Shown one piece after another: positions 43,827 to 53,196 of a stretch of DNA of 64,000 bases. Below the pieces are notes generated by a model. That model had not been told where the DNA came from and did no database searches. It saw nothing but the letters and a program-made list of their open reading frames with translations. The stretch comes from JAZPYZ01 sp045544455. GTDB lineage: Bacteria; Bacillota; Clostridia; Oscillospirales; Acutalibacteraceae. Made by a program: the position numbers and the translations under genes. Within the stretch, counting starts at the first letter, position 1. The number at the start of each line of letters is the position of its first letter. Location: contig JAZPYZ010000010.1 of NCBI GenBank assembly GCA_045544455.1, forward strand, positions 1-64,000, given 5' to 3'.

Positions 43827-44826
43827 TCGGCATAAAACGATCGCGTTGTTTGTGCCGCATGCCGGATGTTCACATCAATGCGCGTTTTGCAATCAAAAAC
43901 ATATTGCCGGCCAAACCTCTCCGGTCACACCGGATGATGTTCTTGCTACTTGCCATGCGGCACTTGAGACGATCGCCGATGGTACGCACACCGAGATCGC
44001 TTTTTTCGGCGGCAGTTTCACCGCCATCCCGCGCGATCAAATGGAATCGTTGTTGCAAGCGGCGTTTCCGTTTGTGCAACGCAGCCAGGTGAAAGGGATT
44101 CGGTTGTCCACCCGCCCCGATGCAATCGATGACGAGGTGTTGGTGTTACTGAAATCTTACGGTGTCACCGCGATCGAACTCGGTGCGCAAAGTATGGACG
44201 ATACGGTACTGTGCCGTGCCGGCCGGGGCCATGATGCCGCCTGTGTGGCGGAGGCCGCGCACCGTGTTCGTGCGCACGGGTTTTCGCTTGGGTTACAGAT
44301 GATGACCGGGTTGCCGGGCGCGACCGAAGAGTCCGACCGAAGCACCGCCCAAGCACTCGCGACCTTGCGCCCCGATACCATGCGCGTATATCCGACGTTG
44401 GTGTTGGAACATACGCCGCTTGCCGCGATGTACCGTGCCGGCGACTACCGGCCGCAGACCGAGCGCCAAGCTATCGAACTGGGCGCGTGGTTGTTGCGGT
44501 ATTTCGAGATCGAACAAGGGATCCGTGTGATTCGCATGGGATTACAGGATGAGCCGGATCTCAAACAACACCTTCTTGCCGGTCCGTTTTTGCCGGCTTT
44601 TCGCGAACATTGCGAAAATCAACTGTATTTAGAAACGGCTCTGGCCACGTTGCCGCCGAGTGACGGTTCCACGTGGCGATTGACGGTACATCCGTCGGCG
44701 GTATCCAAGATGATTGGACAACGCCGCCGTAACATAGAAACTCTACACCGACTTGGTTATCGCGTAACGGTAACCGGTAGCGAATCAGTTCCCGTATGGG
44801 ATATTATGATAGAAAAGGGGACGTGA
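43819..44826 (+). CDS. Radical SAM protein (Elp3/YhcC-like)
   Basis: The 335-residue protein has the cluster motif GCSHQCAFCNQ (CxxxCxxC, residues 16-23), the GGSF segment AFFGGSFTAIP, STRPDAIDD and GAQSMDDTVL, and a C-terminal region with HPSAVSKMIGQRRRN. The pattern fits the Elp3-related family commonly encoded between rnc and smc in Clostridia; the true substrate is unknown. It lacks a histone-acetyltransferase domain, so it is shorter than Elp3. It overlaps rnc, and its last bases supply the ribosome site for smc. Confidence 0.85.
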   Translation: MTDRHKTIALFVPHAGCSHQCAFCNQKHIAGQTSPVTPDDVLATCHAALETIADGTHTEIAFFGGSFTAIPRDQMESLLQAAFPFVQRSQVKGIRLSTRPDAIDDEVLVLLKSYGVTAIELGAQSMDDTVLCRAGRGHDAACVAEAAHRVRAHGFSLGLQMMTGLPGATEESDRSTAQALATLRPDTMRVYPTLVLEHTPLAAMYRAGDYRPQTERQAIELGAWLLRYFEIEQGIRVIRMGLQDEPDLKQHLLAGPFLPAFREHCENQLYLETALATLPPSDGSTWRLTVHPSAVSKMIGQRRRNIETLHRLGYRVTVTGSESVPVWDIMIEKGT

Positions 44827-44831
44827 CCGGA

Positions 44832-47800
44832 TTGATTCTGAAAGCATTGGAAATGCAGGGGTTTAAATCATTTCCGGATAAAACCGTATTGACGTTTGAC
44901 AAAGGCATTACTGCCGTTGTCGGACCGAACGGAAGCGGTAAATCGAATATTAGTGACGCGATTCGTTGGGTGCTTGGTGAACAATCGAGCAAGAGCCTGC
45001 GTGGATCGAAAATGCAGGACGTTATTTTCAGTGGTACCGAAAAGCGAAAAGGCGTCGGCTTTGCCGAAGTATCGCTCGTGATCGATAACCGCGATAAAAC
45101 GTTAGATTTCGATGCCGACTATGTCAAGGTGACTCGCCGATATTATCGGTCGGGTGATAGCGAATATATGCTGAACAACGCTACTGTCCGTTTAAAAGAC
45201 GTGCAGATGTTGTTCATGGATACCGGTTTGGGCCGAGATGGGTATTCGATGATCGGTCAAGGGCGTATCGATGAAATCGTAGCCAACAAATCCGAGGATC
45301 GCCGCGAGATTTTTGAAGAAGCGGCCGGTATTGCGAAATATCGTTACCGCAAAAACGAAGCGGAACGTCGCTTAAACGCGGCCGAAGAAAGTTTGTTGCG
45401 GTTGCGGGACATCGTGACCGAACTTGAAGAACGGGTAGGCCCGTTGGCGCAACAATCCGAAAAGGCCAAGAAGTTTTTGGACCTGTCGGCCGAGAAAAAA
45501 GAGATCGAAATCAGCTTGTGGTTGCGCACACTCAACAATAGCCGTGACGTGTTACGCGACCTGAACGCCAAACTGGAACTGGCTCGTGAACAGTACGAGA
45601 CGGCCGGTGCCGCGACCGAGGCGATCGATACCGAGATCGAAAACTTGATTCAGTCGGCACAAGCCATCGAGATGGGCATCGACGAAAAACGCCGTGAGGC
45701 CCGTGAACTGGAAGAAAACGCCAGCGCGTTTGATGCGCAGATCGGCGTTATGAATAACGATATATTCCACAACAACGAAAACATCGCCCGTATTCGCGGC
45801 GAACAAGAACAGTCTGAGTCGGGCGACCGCCAACTGCGCGAAGATATTGCCGCTAAAGAAGCGTTGATCGTTGATAAACAACAAGCGGTTACCGAAGCCA
45901 AGCAACAGCAACTGGCGTTGGCGGAAGAGATGGAATCGCTGGTTCACGATAGCGATGCCTATTCGGTACAGATGGAATCGTTGTCGGCGAAAGCCGCTCA
46001 GGTGGCGACGCGTTTGTCGGATATCCGCGTAAAAGCCGTTACGGCCGAATCCACCATGGCGGAAATGGCGATTCAACTTACCCAAATTACCGCTTCGGTA
46101 GCGTTGCGTACCGAACAGGCCAATGCGGCGGAATCCGAACGCCAACAATGTGAAGACGATGTGCGTCTTTGCCGCGATAAAATTCAAGAGTTGCAAAATA
46201 TTGCAGCTGGGTACGAACGCCGCTATCAATCCGCCGAAACCAAGTTGAACACGGCGAAAGAAACGGTCGATGCTCTGAATTTAGACGTGATGGAGAAAGA
46301 ACGTCGCGTCAAACTGTTAGAAGAACTTGAACGCAACATGGAAGGGTTGTCGGGCAGCGTCAAACTGTTGATGAAACAGTCCGGCCGCGGTATGCTGCGT
46401 GGCATTCATGGGCCGATCTCGCAACTGATCAACGCCGACCGTAAATACGCGCTCGCCATCGAAACGGCGCTCGGCGGGGCGTTGCAAAACATCGTGTGTG
46501 AACGCGACGAAGATGCCAAACGCGGCATCGCCTATTTGAAGGAAAACAAGGGTGGTCGTGCGACCTTCCTACCGATGAGCACCATCAAAGGGACGGTGCT
46601 GACCGAAAAAGGCCTTGAAAACGAAGAAGGGTATGTTGGCATTGCGTCGGATTTGGCGCAGTACGATGCCGCTTACACCGATATTGCCCGTAACCTGCTC
46701 GGTCGCACGGTGGTCGTGGAGGATCTGGACTATGCGGTGTCGATCGCCAAACGGTATAGCCATCGGTTCCGCGTGGTTACGCTGGACGGCCAGGTGGTCA
46801 ATGCCGGCGGTTCGCTAACCGGTGGTTCCCACGTGAAAAACGCCGGTTTGTTGTCTCGTCGTGCGGAAATCGAGCGTTGGCAACAGGAAACCGAAAAGGT
46901 GCGGGCCAAAGCGGAAGAAGCGGCCGCCACCTATAAACGGGTTCAACAGGATTTTGCGGCGGTACAAGCGCAACTGTCCGGCGCGCAAGGCGAATTGCTG
47001 ACCGCGCAGGAAGATGCGATCCGCATGGAAGCCGAAATGCGTCGGTTGACCGAAGTAGCCGATACGCACAAAACGATGTTGGCGGATCTCGATCGTGAAA
47101 TTGCGCAGATCAATGCGCGTGTGGCCGAATGTCAAAAAGCCAAAGAGACGGCCGTTGTCGAACAACAACAAGCCGATGCCGAACGGATCGATCTGGAATC
47201 TCAGATGGAACAACTTACCGGCGGTCGGCAGGATTTGGCTGCGCGTCGGGAATCGTTGACCGACCGTATGGCCGATATGAAACTGCAGGTGTTGGCGCTC
47301 GAAAAAGAGATCGAAGCACAACGCGAATCGATCTCGGAACTCAACGCGCGTTGCCATAACGCATCGGATTATCGTGATGAACTCAACCGCCAGATCGAGC
47401 AGTTGGAAGAACAAAACCGCGCGATCGAAGGCCGCATGGACGAAACCGCGAAAACGGCGGCCTTCCTGCGTGAAAAAGCGCAAGCGATTTTGACCGAGAT
47501 CGAGGATATGACGAAACAACGGTTGGATAGCGAAGCCAAGCAAACCACCTTGCGTCAACAATCGCGTGAAAAATTGGAAGAACGCGAAAAACTCGGCCGA
47601 GAACTGGTGCGTCTGGAAGAAAAAACCGGCAACGCCGAGCAAGAAACCGAAACCATTACCCGTCGGTTGTACGAGGAATATGAACTCACTCGTGCGGCGG
47701 CGGAAGAGATTGCCAAACCGATCGAAAATGTCACCGAATCTACCCGTCGTTTGCATGAACTGAAAAGCAAGATTCGTGCACTCGGCAACGTCAATGTCGG

Positions 47801-48419
47801 GGCAATCGAGGAATACAAAGAAGTCAGCGAACGGTATGAGTTCCTGTCCGGTCAGGTGCGCGACGTGGAAGTGTCCAAAGAAGAGTTGCTCAAACTCATC
47901 CGCGAACTTACCGGCCAAATGCAGGAGATCTTTATCGACCGGTTCCGCCAGATCAACACGCATTTTTCCACCACCTTTACCGAACTGTTCGACGGCGGTC
48001 AAGCTTCGCTGTCGTTGACTGATCCGAGCGACGTGTTGCAATCAGGTATCGAGATCCACGTGCAACCGCCGGGCAAAAAGATTTTGAGTTTGGCATCGTT
48101 GTCGGGTGGTGAAAAGGCACTGGTCGCGATTGCATTGTTGTTTGCAATCTTAAAAGTGACACCGTCACCGTTTTGCACGCTAGACGAAATCGAAGCCGCG
48201 CTCGACGATGTCAACGTCGATCGGTACGCGCAGTATCTGCGCCGCATGAGTGATAAGACGCAGTTTATCGTCATCACGCACCGTCGCGGTACCATGGAAG
48301 AAGCCGACGTACTGTACGGCATTACCATGCAGGAAAAAGGCGTGTCCAAGATGCTTGAACTGCGCGCCAGCGAAATTGAGGCAAAACTCGGCATTTCCGG
48401 TGACAAACAAGAAGTCTGA
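44832..48419 (+). CDS. smc: Chromosome segregation protein SMC
   Basis: The product of about 1195 residues begins ILKALEMQGFKSFPDKTVL, Walker A VGPNGSGKSN. Long coiled coils (about residues 170-500 and 670-1010) flank the hinge (about 510-660, LMKQSGRGMLRGIHGPISQLI, GGSLTGGSHVKNAGLLSRRAEIE). The C-terminal head has the signature LASLSGGEKALVAIALLFAIL and Walker B FCTLDEIEAALDDVNVDRY. It condenses and segregates chromosomes with ScpAB. The start is uncertain: TTG 44832 gives the usual short N-terminus and lies 11 bases after AAAAGGGG; GTG 44823 is only 2 bases away. Followed by ftsY, the classic smc-ftsY pair. Confidence 0.95.
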   Translation: MILKALEMQGFKSFPDKTVLTFDKGITAVVGPNGSGKSNISDAIRWVLGEQSSKSLRGSKMQDVIFSGTEKRKGVGFAEVSLVIDNRDKTLDFDADYVKVTRRYYRSGDSEYMLNNATVRLKDVQMLFMDTGLGRDGYSMIGQGRIDEIVANKSEDRREIFEEAAGIAKYRYRKNEAERRLNAAEESLLRLRDIVTELEERVGPLAQQSEKAKKFLDLSAEKKEIEISLWLRTLNNSRDVLRDLNAKLELAREQYETAGAATEAIDTEIENLIQSAQAIEMGIDEKRREARELEENASAFDAQIGVMNNDIFHNNENIARIRGEQEQSESGDRQLREDIAAKEALIVDKQQAVTEAKQQQLALAEEMESLVHDSDAYSVQMESLSAKAAQVATRLSDIRVKAVTAESTMAEMAIQLTQITASVALRTEQANAAESERQQCEDDVRLCRDKIQELQNIAAGYERRYQSAETKLNTAKETVDALNLDVMEKERRVKLLEELERNMEGLSGSVKLLMKQSGRGMLRGIHGPISQLINADRKYALAIETALGGALQNIVCERDEDAKRGIAYLKENKGGRATFLPMSTIKGTVLTEKGLENEEGYVGIASDLAQYDAAYTDIARNLLGRTVVVEDLDYAVSIAKRYSHRFRVVTLDGQVVNAGGSLTGGSHVKNAGLLSRRAEIERWQQETEKVRAKAEEAAATYKRVQQDFAAVQAQLSGAQGELLTAQEDAIRMEAEMRRLTEVADTHKTMLADLDREIAQINARVAECQKAKETAVVEQQQADAERIDLESQMEQLTGGRQDLAARRESLTDRMADMKLQVLALEKEIEAQRESISELNARCHNASDYRDELNRQIEQLEEQNRAIEGRMDETAKTAAFLREKAQAILTEIEDMTKQRLDSEAKQTTLRQQSREKLEEREKLGRELVRLEEKTGNAEQETETITRRLYEEYELTRAAAEEIAKPIENVTESTRRLHELKSKIRALGNVNVGAIEEYKEVSERYEFLSGQVRDVEVSKEELLKLIRELTGQMQEIFIDRFRQINTHFSTTFTELFDGGQASLSLTDPSDVLQSGIEIHVQPPGKKILSLASLSGGEKALVAIALLFAILKVTPSPFCTLDEIEAALDDVNVDRYAQYLRRMSDKTQFIVITHRRGTMEEADVLYGITMQEKGVSKMLELRASEIEAKLGISGDKQEV

Positions 48420-48446
48420 TATGTCGCAAAAAGGATGGCTTAACCT

Positions 48447-49358
48447 ATGGGCTTATTTAAAAAAATCGGTGCAGGCTTAAAAAAGACGCGCGAGTCGCTT
48501 GTTGGTTCGATGAACTCGCTGATTCACGCTTTCACCAAAATCGATGAAGAATTTTTCGAAGAACTCGAAGAAATCTTAATTATGGCGGATGTCGGTGTTA
48601 ACACCGCCGGTCGTGTCTGTGATCAATTGCGTGGCGAAGTGCGCCGTCAAGGGATCACCGATCCGGAACAAATCAAACAATTACTCGCGCAAACCGTCAC
48701 CGGCATGATCGAAGGCGGCCAAGAGTTAAATCTCAGCACCAAACCGTCGATTGTTTTGGTGATCGGGGTTAACGGGGTGGGAAAAACCACCACCATCGGC
48801 AAGATGGCGGCGTTGCTCCGATCGTCCGGTAAAAAGGTGATTTTGGGCGCCGCCGATACCTTCCGTGACGCGGCCATCGAACAACTGCAAATTTGGGCCG
48901 ATCGCGCTAACGTCGATATGGTACGTCATGCACAAGGGGCGGATCCGGCGGCCGTGGTGTTCGATACCATTGCCGCGGCCAAGGCGCGCGGTGCGGACGT
49001 GATTATCTGCGATACCGCCGGCCGCCTGCATAACAAGAAAAACTTGATGGATGAACTTGCCAAAATTCATCGCGTGATCGATCGGGAATTGCCGGACGCC
49101 GCGAAAGAGGTGTTGCTGGTGGTGGATGCCACCACCGGGCAAAATGCCGTGATGCAAGCGCGCGAATTTAAACAAGCTGCCGATATCACCGGTATCGTGT
49201 TGACCAAACTCGACGGTACGGCGCGCGGCGGTGTGGTGTTGGCGATTCGTGAAGACCTGCAAGTGCCGGTCAAGTTTGTCGGTGTCGGGGAAGGGATCGA
49301 TGATCTGCAACCCTTTGATCCGCAAGATTTTGCAACCGGTTTGTTTGGGGAGGAATAA
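48447..49358 (+). CDS. ftsY: Signal recognition particle receptor FtsY
   Basis: The 303-residue NG-domain GTPase lacks a long acidic A domain. The N domain starts GLFKKIGAGLKKTRESLVGS. The G domain has GVNGVGKTTTIGKMA (G1), the I-box DTFRDAAIEQL, CDTAGRLHNKKNLMDEL (G3), TKLDGTARGG (G4) and GVGEGIDDLQPFDP. It docks ribosome-SRP complexes at the membrane. It is preceded by smc with 27 bases between. Confidence 0.96.
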   Translation: MGLFKKIGAGLKKTRESLVGSMNSLIHAFTKIDEEFFEELEEILIMADVGVNTAGRVCDQLRGEVRRQGITDPEQIKQLLAQTVTGMIEGGQELNLSTKPSIVLVIGVNGVGKTTTIGKMAALLRSSGKKVILGAADTFRDAAIEQLQIWADRANVDMVRHAQGADPAAVVFDTIAAAKARGADVIICDTAGRLHNKKNLMDELAKIHRVIDRELPDAAKEVLLVVDATTGQNAVMQAREFKQAADITGIVLTKLDGTARGGVVLAIREDLQVPVKFVGVGEGIDDLQPFDPQDFATGLFGEE

Positions 49359-49360
49359 AC

Positions 49361-49954
49361 GTGCGTTTTGTAGTAGCATCCCACAACCCGAAAAAGAAAG
49401 AAGAATTACAACGTATTTTAGGGCCGCTTGGGATCGATGCATACATCGATCCGACCTTGGAAGACGTAGAAGAAACCGGTACTACCTTCGAGGAAAATGC
49501 CTTATTGAAAGCCGAGTCGGCATGCAAACAAACCGGTTGTCCGGCGATTGCTGACGATTCCGGTTTGATGATCGATGCGCTTGATGGGCGTCCCGGTGTG
49601 TATTCGGCCCGGTATGCCGGCGAAGGGGCCACCGATGAACAACGTATCGCGAAAGTGCTGGACGAATTGAAAAACGTGCCGGCCGACAAACGTGGTGCGA
49701 AATTTGTATCGAGCATTTGTTGCGTGTTCCCAAACGGTGACGTGTTGACCGTTCGCGGAGAATGTCCCGGCATCATCGGCACCACGCCCAAAGGGCATGA
49801 CGGATTTGGTTACGATCCGGTGTTCGTAGTGGAAGGCGGCCGTACGTTTGCGGAATTAACGCCGGCCGAAAAGGACGCGATCAGCCACCGCGGTAACGCG
49901 ATGCGTAAGATGAAAGCGGTTTTGACAACCTATTTAGAGGAGAATGGACAATGA
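49361..49954 (+). CDS. rdgB: XTP/dITP pyrophosphatase (RdgB/HAM1)
   Basis: This 197-residue HAM1-family protein begins MRFVVASHNPKKKEELQRIL, with TGTTFEENALLKAESA, AIADDSGLMIDALDGRPGVYSARYAGEGATDEQR, and GHDGFGYDPVFV, AELTPAEKDAISHRGNAMRKM. It removes deaminated purine nucleotides such as XTP and dITP. GTG start at 49361, 2 bases after ftsY, follows GGGGAGG in the end of ftsY. It overlaps yhbY (ATGA). Confidence 0.95.
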   Translation: MRFVVASHNPKKKEELQRILGPLGIDAYIDPTLEDVEETGTTFEENALLKAESACKQTGCPAIADDSGLMIDALDGRPGVYSARYAGEGATDEQRIAKVLDELKNVPADKRGAKFVSSICCVFPNGDVLTVRGECPGIIGTTPKGHDGFGYDPVFVVEGGRTFAELTPAEKDAISHRGNAMRKMKAVLTTYLEENGQ

Positions 49955-50250
49955 CCAGTAAACAACGCGCGTATCTGCGCGGCTTAGCCAATAGTATCGA
50001 AGCGATCGTGCACGTCGGGAAAGGCGGTTTGTCCGATGCGATGATCAAGCAAGCGGACGATGCGTTGACGGCGCGCGAACTCATCAAAGGAAAAGCGCTC
50101 GAAACGTCGCCGGTTTCGGCGCGAGAAGCGGCAGAATCATTGGCGGCATCGGTCGATGCACAGGTAGTGCAGGTGATTGGCCGCGTGTTTGTATTATACC
50201 GTCGCAACCCGGAAAAACCGGTTATTGAACTTCCGAAAACGAAGAAATAA
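49951..50250 (+). CDS. yhbY: YhbY-family RNA-binding (CRM domain) protein
   Basis: The 99-residue single CRM domain has MTSKQRAYLRGLANSIEAIVHVGKGGLSDAMIKQADDAL with the GxxG-like HVGKGGLSD loop, EAAESLAASVDAQVVQVIGRVFVLYRR at the C-terminus. It associates with pre-50S particles. Overlaps rdgB by 4 bases and precedes the nadD-yqeK gene by 38 bases. Confidence 0.93.
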   Translation: MTSKQRAYLRGLANSIEAIVHVGKGGLSDAMIKQADDALTARELIKGKALETSPVSAREAAESLAASVDAQVVQVIGRVFVLYRRNPEKPVIELPKTKK

Positions 50251-50288
50251 GACGGATTGATTTAACAAAACAGAAAGGGGCGGTAACG

Positions 50289-51482
50289 GTGAAAATAGGG
50301 TTGCTCGGTGGTACGTTCGATCCGATCCACAACGCGCATCTCGAGATGGCGCTTACGTTTGCCAAGGTGTTGCAACTCGATAAAGTGTTGCTTATGCCGA
50401 CCGGCATGCCGCCTCATAAATTAAAACCACGTACCGCCTCGGCGGAACATCGTTTTGCCATGTGCCGAGCGGCGGCCGAAACCCATCCGGTGTTGGAAGT
50501 GTCGGATATGGAAATTCGACGCGGCGGCGCGAGTTTTACGGTTGATACTCTGGCACAGTTGGATGCCGATATGCCGCATAACGAGTGGTATCTCATCACC
50601 GGTGCGGATATGTTTGTTACGCTCGGCAGTTGGCATCGGTTTGATGAAATTGCCAAACGCGCCGTTTTGTGTTCCACACCGCGCCCCCCAATCGGCCAAG
50701 ACGAGATGGAACGCTATGCCGAAGAATTAAAACAGCGCGGCGCGGTTTGCCAGATCGTACCGGTAACCGATTCGCCTGTTTCGTCCACCATGATCCGCAC
50801 GCGTTTGGATGCCGGTCAACCGATCGACGATCTGGTACCGGCGGCGGTGGCTCAGTATATAGCCGTTCACCAATTATATAAGGATGATGAACAGATGCAA
50901 AATCGCACGACCGATGAACAATTTATCGATATTATCCGCGGTAGACTCACCGAAAAACGATTTCGTCATTCGTTAGCGGTGGCGGACGAAGCCTATCGGT
51001 TAGCCAAACGATATGGAGCCGATCCGGATAAAGCCAAAACGGCCGGTATTTTACACGATATTTTGAAGGATGATTCACCCGAAACACAGTTGCAAATCCT
51101 ACGTGATTTTGGTATACTGTTAAGTGATATCGAGCAACAAGCACCGAAGTTGTGGCACGCCCGTGCCGGCGCGGTGTTTATCGAGCAGGTGTTAGGCCTT
51201 AAAGATCGCGATATTGTTGAAGCGGTGCGGTACCATACCACCGCCAAGGCCGGCATGTCCACGCTCGAAAAGGTGTTGTATTTGGCGGATTTCACGTCGG
51301 CGGATCGCGATTATGAAGACGTGGACGAGATGCGCCGTTTGGTGGATATCGGTATGTTACCGGCTATGCAGTATGCGTTGCGGTACACGATCACCGAGTT
51401 GGTCGAACGCGGCGTTCCGGTCCATCCCGATACTCTTGCAGCGTATAACGAATGTATGATGACAAACGATGATTTGAAATAA
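50289..51482 (+). CDS. NadD-YqeK fusion: nicotinate-nucleotide adenylyltransferase and HD-domain Ap4A hydrolase
   Basis: The 397-residue protein joins two enzymes. Residues 1-195 are NadD: MKIGLLGGTFDPIHNAHLEMA with the nucleotidyltransferase GGTFDPIHNAH motif, LMPTGMPPHK, ITGADMF and SSTMIRTRLDAG. Residues 205-397 are the YqeK HD domain: EKRFRHSLAVADEAYRLAKRYG, TAGILHDILKDDSP, VRYHTTAKAGMSTLEKVLYLADFTSADRDY. NadD makes NaAD in NAD synthesis; YqeK hydrolyses symmetrical Ap4A. They are usually adjacent separate genes (nadD-yqeK) in Firmicutes, and here they share one frame with a short linker. GTG 50289 follows AAAGGGGCGG. Confidence 0.92.
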   Translation: MKIGLLGGTFDPIHNAHLEMALTFAKVLQLDKVLLMPTGMPPHKLKPRTASAEHRFAMCRAAAETHPVLEVSDMEIRRGGASFTVDTLAQLDADMPHNEWYLITGADMFVTLGSWHRFDEIAKRAVLCSTPRPPIGQDEMERYAEELKQRGAVCQIVPVTDSPVSSTMIRTRLDAGQPIDDLVPAAVAQYIAVHQLYKDDEQMQNRTTDEQFIDIIRGRLTEKRFRHSLAVADEAYRLAKRYGADPDKAKTAGILHDILKDDSPETQLQILRDFGILLSDIEQQAPKLWHARAGAVFIEQVLGLKDRDIVEAVRYHTTAKAGMSTLEKVLYLADFTSADRDYEDVDEMRRLVDIGMLPAMQYALRYTITELVERGVPVHPDTLAAYNECMMTNDDLK

Positions 51483-51503
51483 TCGATAAAAGAAGGGATC
51501 AGT

Positions 51504-52805
51504 ATGGCGAAAGATAAACGCAGAAGAACCGCTTCCGGCAGTCAAGTGAATTTGTCTCAAGCGGTATCATCCGGTAATATTGGCAAGAGGAATGCTACGT
51601 CTTCTGCCGCGCGTCGCCCCCGTCAAAAGAAACGCAACGTCGGGAAAATTATCCTGACAGTATTGATGTTGGTTTTGGTCGGTGTATCGATTGCGTTTGT
51701 GGTGACGGTGTTGCAGATCTTGTTCGGCAACAGCGGTGGCGCCGAACGGCCGGACGTGTCGTCGTTCGATACCACCCCAGAAGCCTATTCCGATAAAGTT
51801 TCCTACTATATGGTGGGTGTATTGGGCGAAGAAGCCGATAGTGATATGATGATGGTGTCGGTTATCTGCCATGATAAAAAAGAAAACACCATGTCGGTAC
51901 TCGAACTGCCTCGCCAAACCTATGTCGGCGGTGGTCAATGGGCGGTCGATAAATTGGCAGAAATCTGGGCCAATCCGGCACCGTTGAAATGGTGCGAAGC
52001 CTGCAAACGGCAGGTGTTTGACGCGGAGATCACAGAAGACGGTACCCATGACTTAAAAGGTTGTGAAACCGAGATTACCCAAAAGACCGGTTCGTCGGTT
52101 GAAAACTTGATGGAAGTGTCCAACGATTTTCTCGGTCTGCCGATCGATGAATATTTCATCATTCCGCAAGAAGCGTTGCTCAAACTGGTGAATTTGGTCG
52201 ATGGAATAGACGTGGAACTGGCACAATCCATGACCGTTGGGGAGATTACCTATGGTACGGGTGTACAGACCATTGACGGTCAAGCGGCGGTATCGTATAT
52301 CACGCCTCCGAAAAACACCATCTCCAGCGAACTGAGTACCATGATCAACCGTCGTCAGGTAATGTTTGCCTTGTTCGAACGGTTGAGAGTCAAGAGCGCC
52401 GAAACGGTCAAGATATTCAACGCTTTGAAAGAAGATGCCGCGTTATCGGATGAAATTATCAGCCTGTTGCAATACGGACCGACTCCGATGCGTACGCAAC
52501 TTTCGGCGGATGAGCTGATCGAATTTTTGGCAAATCTGGCAACCGTTCCGACCGAGAATATCACGGTTTATACGTTGCCGGGTGAAGCCACCGAACAGAA
52601 TCAAAAGGCGTATTTCACCGTGCACACGGATGAATTGTTGACGTTGCTTAACAAGTCGTTTAACCCGTACGGGGAAACCATTACCGAGACGGATATCGTT
52701 GCCGAACAGATCGACGACGATGAATCGTCCGATATGCAAAAACAGACGATGAAACAAGTGTTGGCTCCGCAGTCGATGAACGCGAAGCGTGACACCGATC
52801 AATAA
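51504..52805 (+). CDS. LytR-CpsA-Psr (LCP) family protein with cysteine-bearing insert
   Basis: The 433-residue protein has a cytoplasmic basic Arg/Lys N-terminus, one helix (IILTVLMLVLVGVSIAFVVTVL, about residues 48-70) and an extracytoplasmic LCP domain with SDMMMVSVICHDKKENTMSVLELPRQTYV, VDGIDVEL, and INRRQVMFALFERL. An insert near residues 155-180 reads KWCEACKRQ and GCETEI, giving three cysteines, unusual for LCP. The canonical catalytic Asp and Arg (DMMM, PRQTY) are present; the usual Arg pair later in the domain is partly altered. LCP enzymes attach anionic glycopolymers to peptidoglycan. AAGGGATC lies upstream of ATG 51504. Confidence 0.85.
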   Translation: MAKDKRRRTASGSQVNLSQAVSSGNIGKRNATSSAARRPRQKKRNVGKIILTVLMLVLVGVSIAFVVTVLQILFGNSGGAERPDVSSFDTTPEAYSDKVSYYMVGVLGEEADSDMMMVSVICHDKKENTMSVLELPRQTYVGGGQWAVDKLAEIWANPAPLKWCEACKRQVFDAEITEDGTHDLKGCETEITQKTGSSVENLMEVSNDFLGLPIDEYFIIPQEALLKLVNLVDGIDVELAQSMTVGEITYGTGVQTIDGQAAVSYITPPKNTISSELSTMINRRQVMFALFERLRVKSAETVKIFNALKEDAALSDEIISLLQYGPTPMRTQLSADELIEFLANLATVPTENITVYTLPGEATEQNQKAYFTVHTDELLTLLNKSFNPYGETITETDIVAEQIDDDESSDMQKQTMKQVLAPQSMNAKRDTDQ

Positions 52806-52824
52806 GTGAGGGAATCGCAACTAT

Positions 52825-53196
52825 ATGGAATTTCAAGCATTAACACGGCAGGTTGTGCGCACATTGGATAAACATCTTGCCAAAGATATTCGCGTGTTAG
52901 ACGTGGCTGAACTGACCTCCGTAGCCGATCGGTTTATTATCGCATCGGGCGGCAGTTCCACCCAGGTCAAGGCGCTGGCCGATTACGTGGAAGAGGCACT
53001 CGCCGAACAAGGGGTACACCCGTTACGGGAAGAAGGGTACGTATCCGCGCAATGGGTTTTATTAGACTATGGTGCGGTGGTTGTGCATGTGTTTTTGCAA
53101 ACCACGCGTGAGTTTTACGATCTGGAACGGTTGTGGGTAGATGCTCCGCAACTGCCGATCGAACAATTTTTGGATAGTGAGGAATCGGGAACATGA
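52825..53196 (+). CDS. rsfS: Ribosomal silencing factor RsfS
   Basis: The 123-residue Iojap-family protein contains TRQVVRTLDKHLAKDIRVLDVAELTSVADRFIIASGGSSTQVKALADYVEEAL, YVSAQWVLLDYGAVVVHVFLQTTREFYDLERLWVDAPQL. It binds L14 and blocks subunit joining in starvation. It overlaps leuS by 4 bases (ATGA). Normal length. Confidence 0.95.
   Translation: MEFQALTRQVVRTLDKHLAKDIRVLDVAELTSVADRFIIASGGSSTQVKALADYVEEALAEQGVHPLREEGYVSAQWVLLDYGAVVVHVFLQTTREFYDLERLWVDAPQLPIEQFLDSEESGT

Noticed and set aside
46815..48041. Antisense open frame of 408 codons inside smc
   Set aside because: It runs opposite the coiled-coil region of smc, whose codon bias leaves few stops on the other strand; its residues have no domain pattern.
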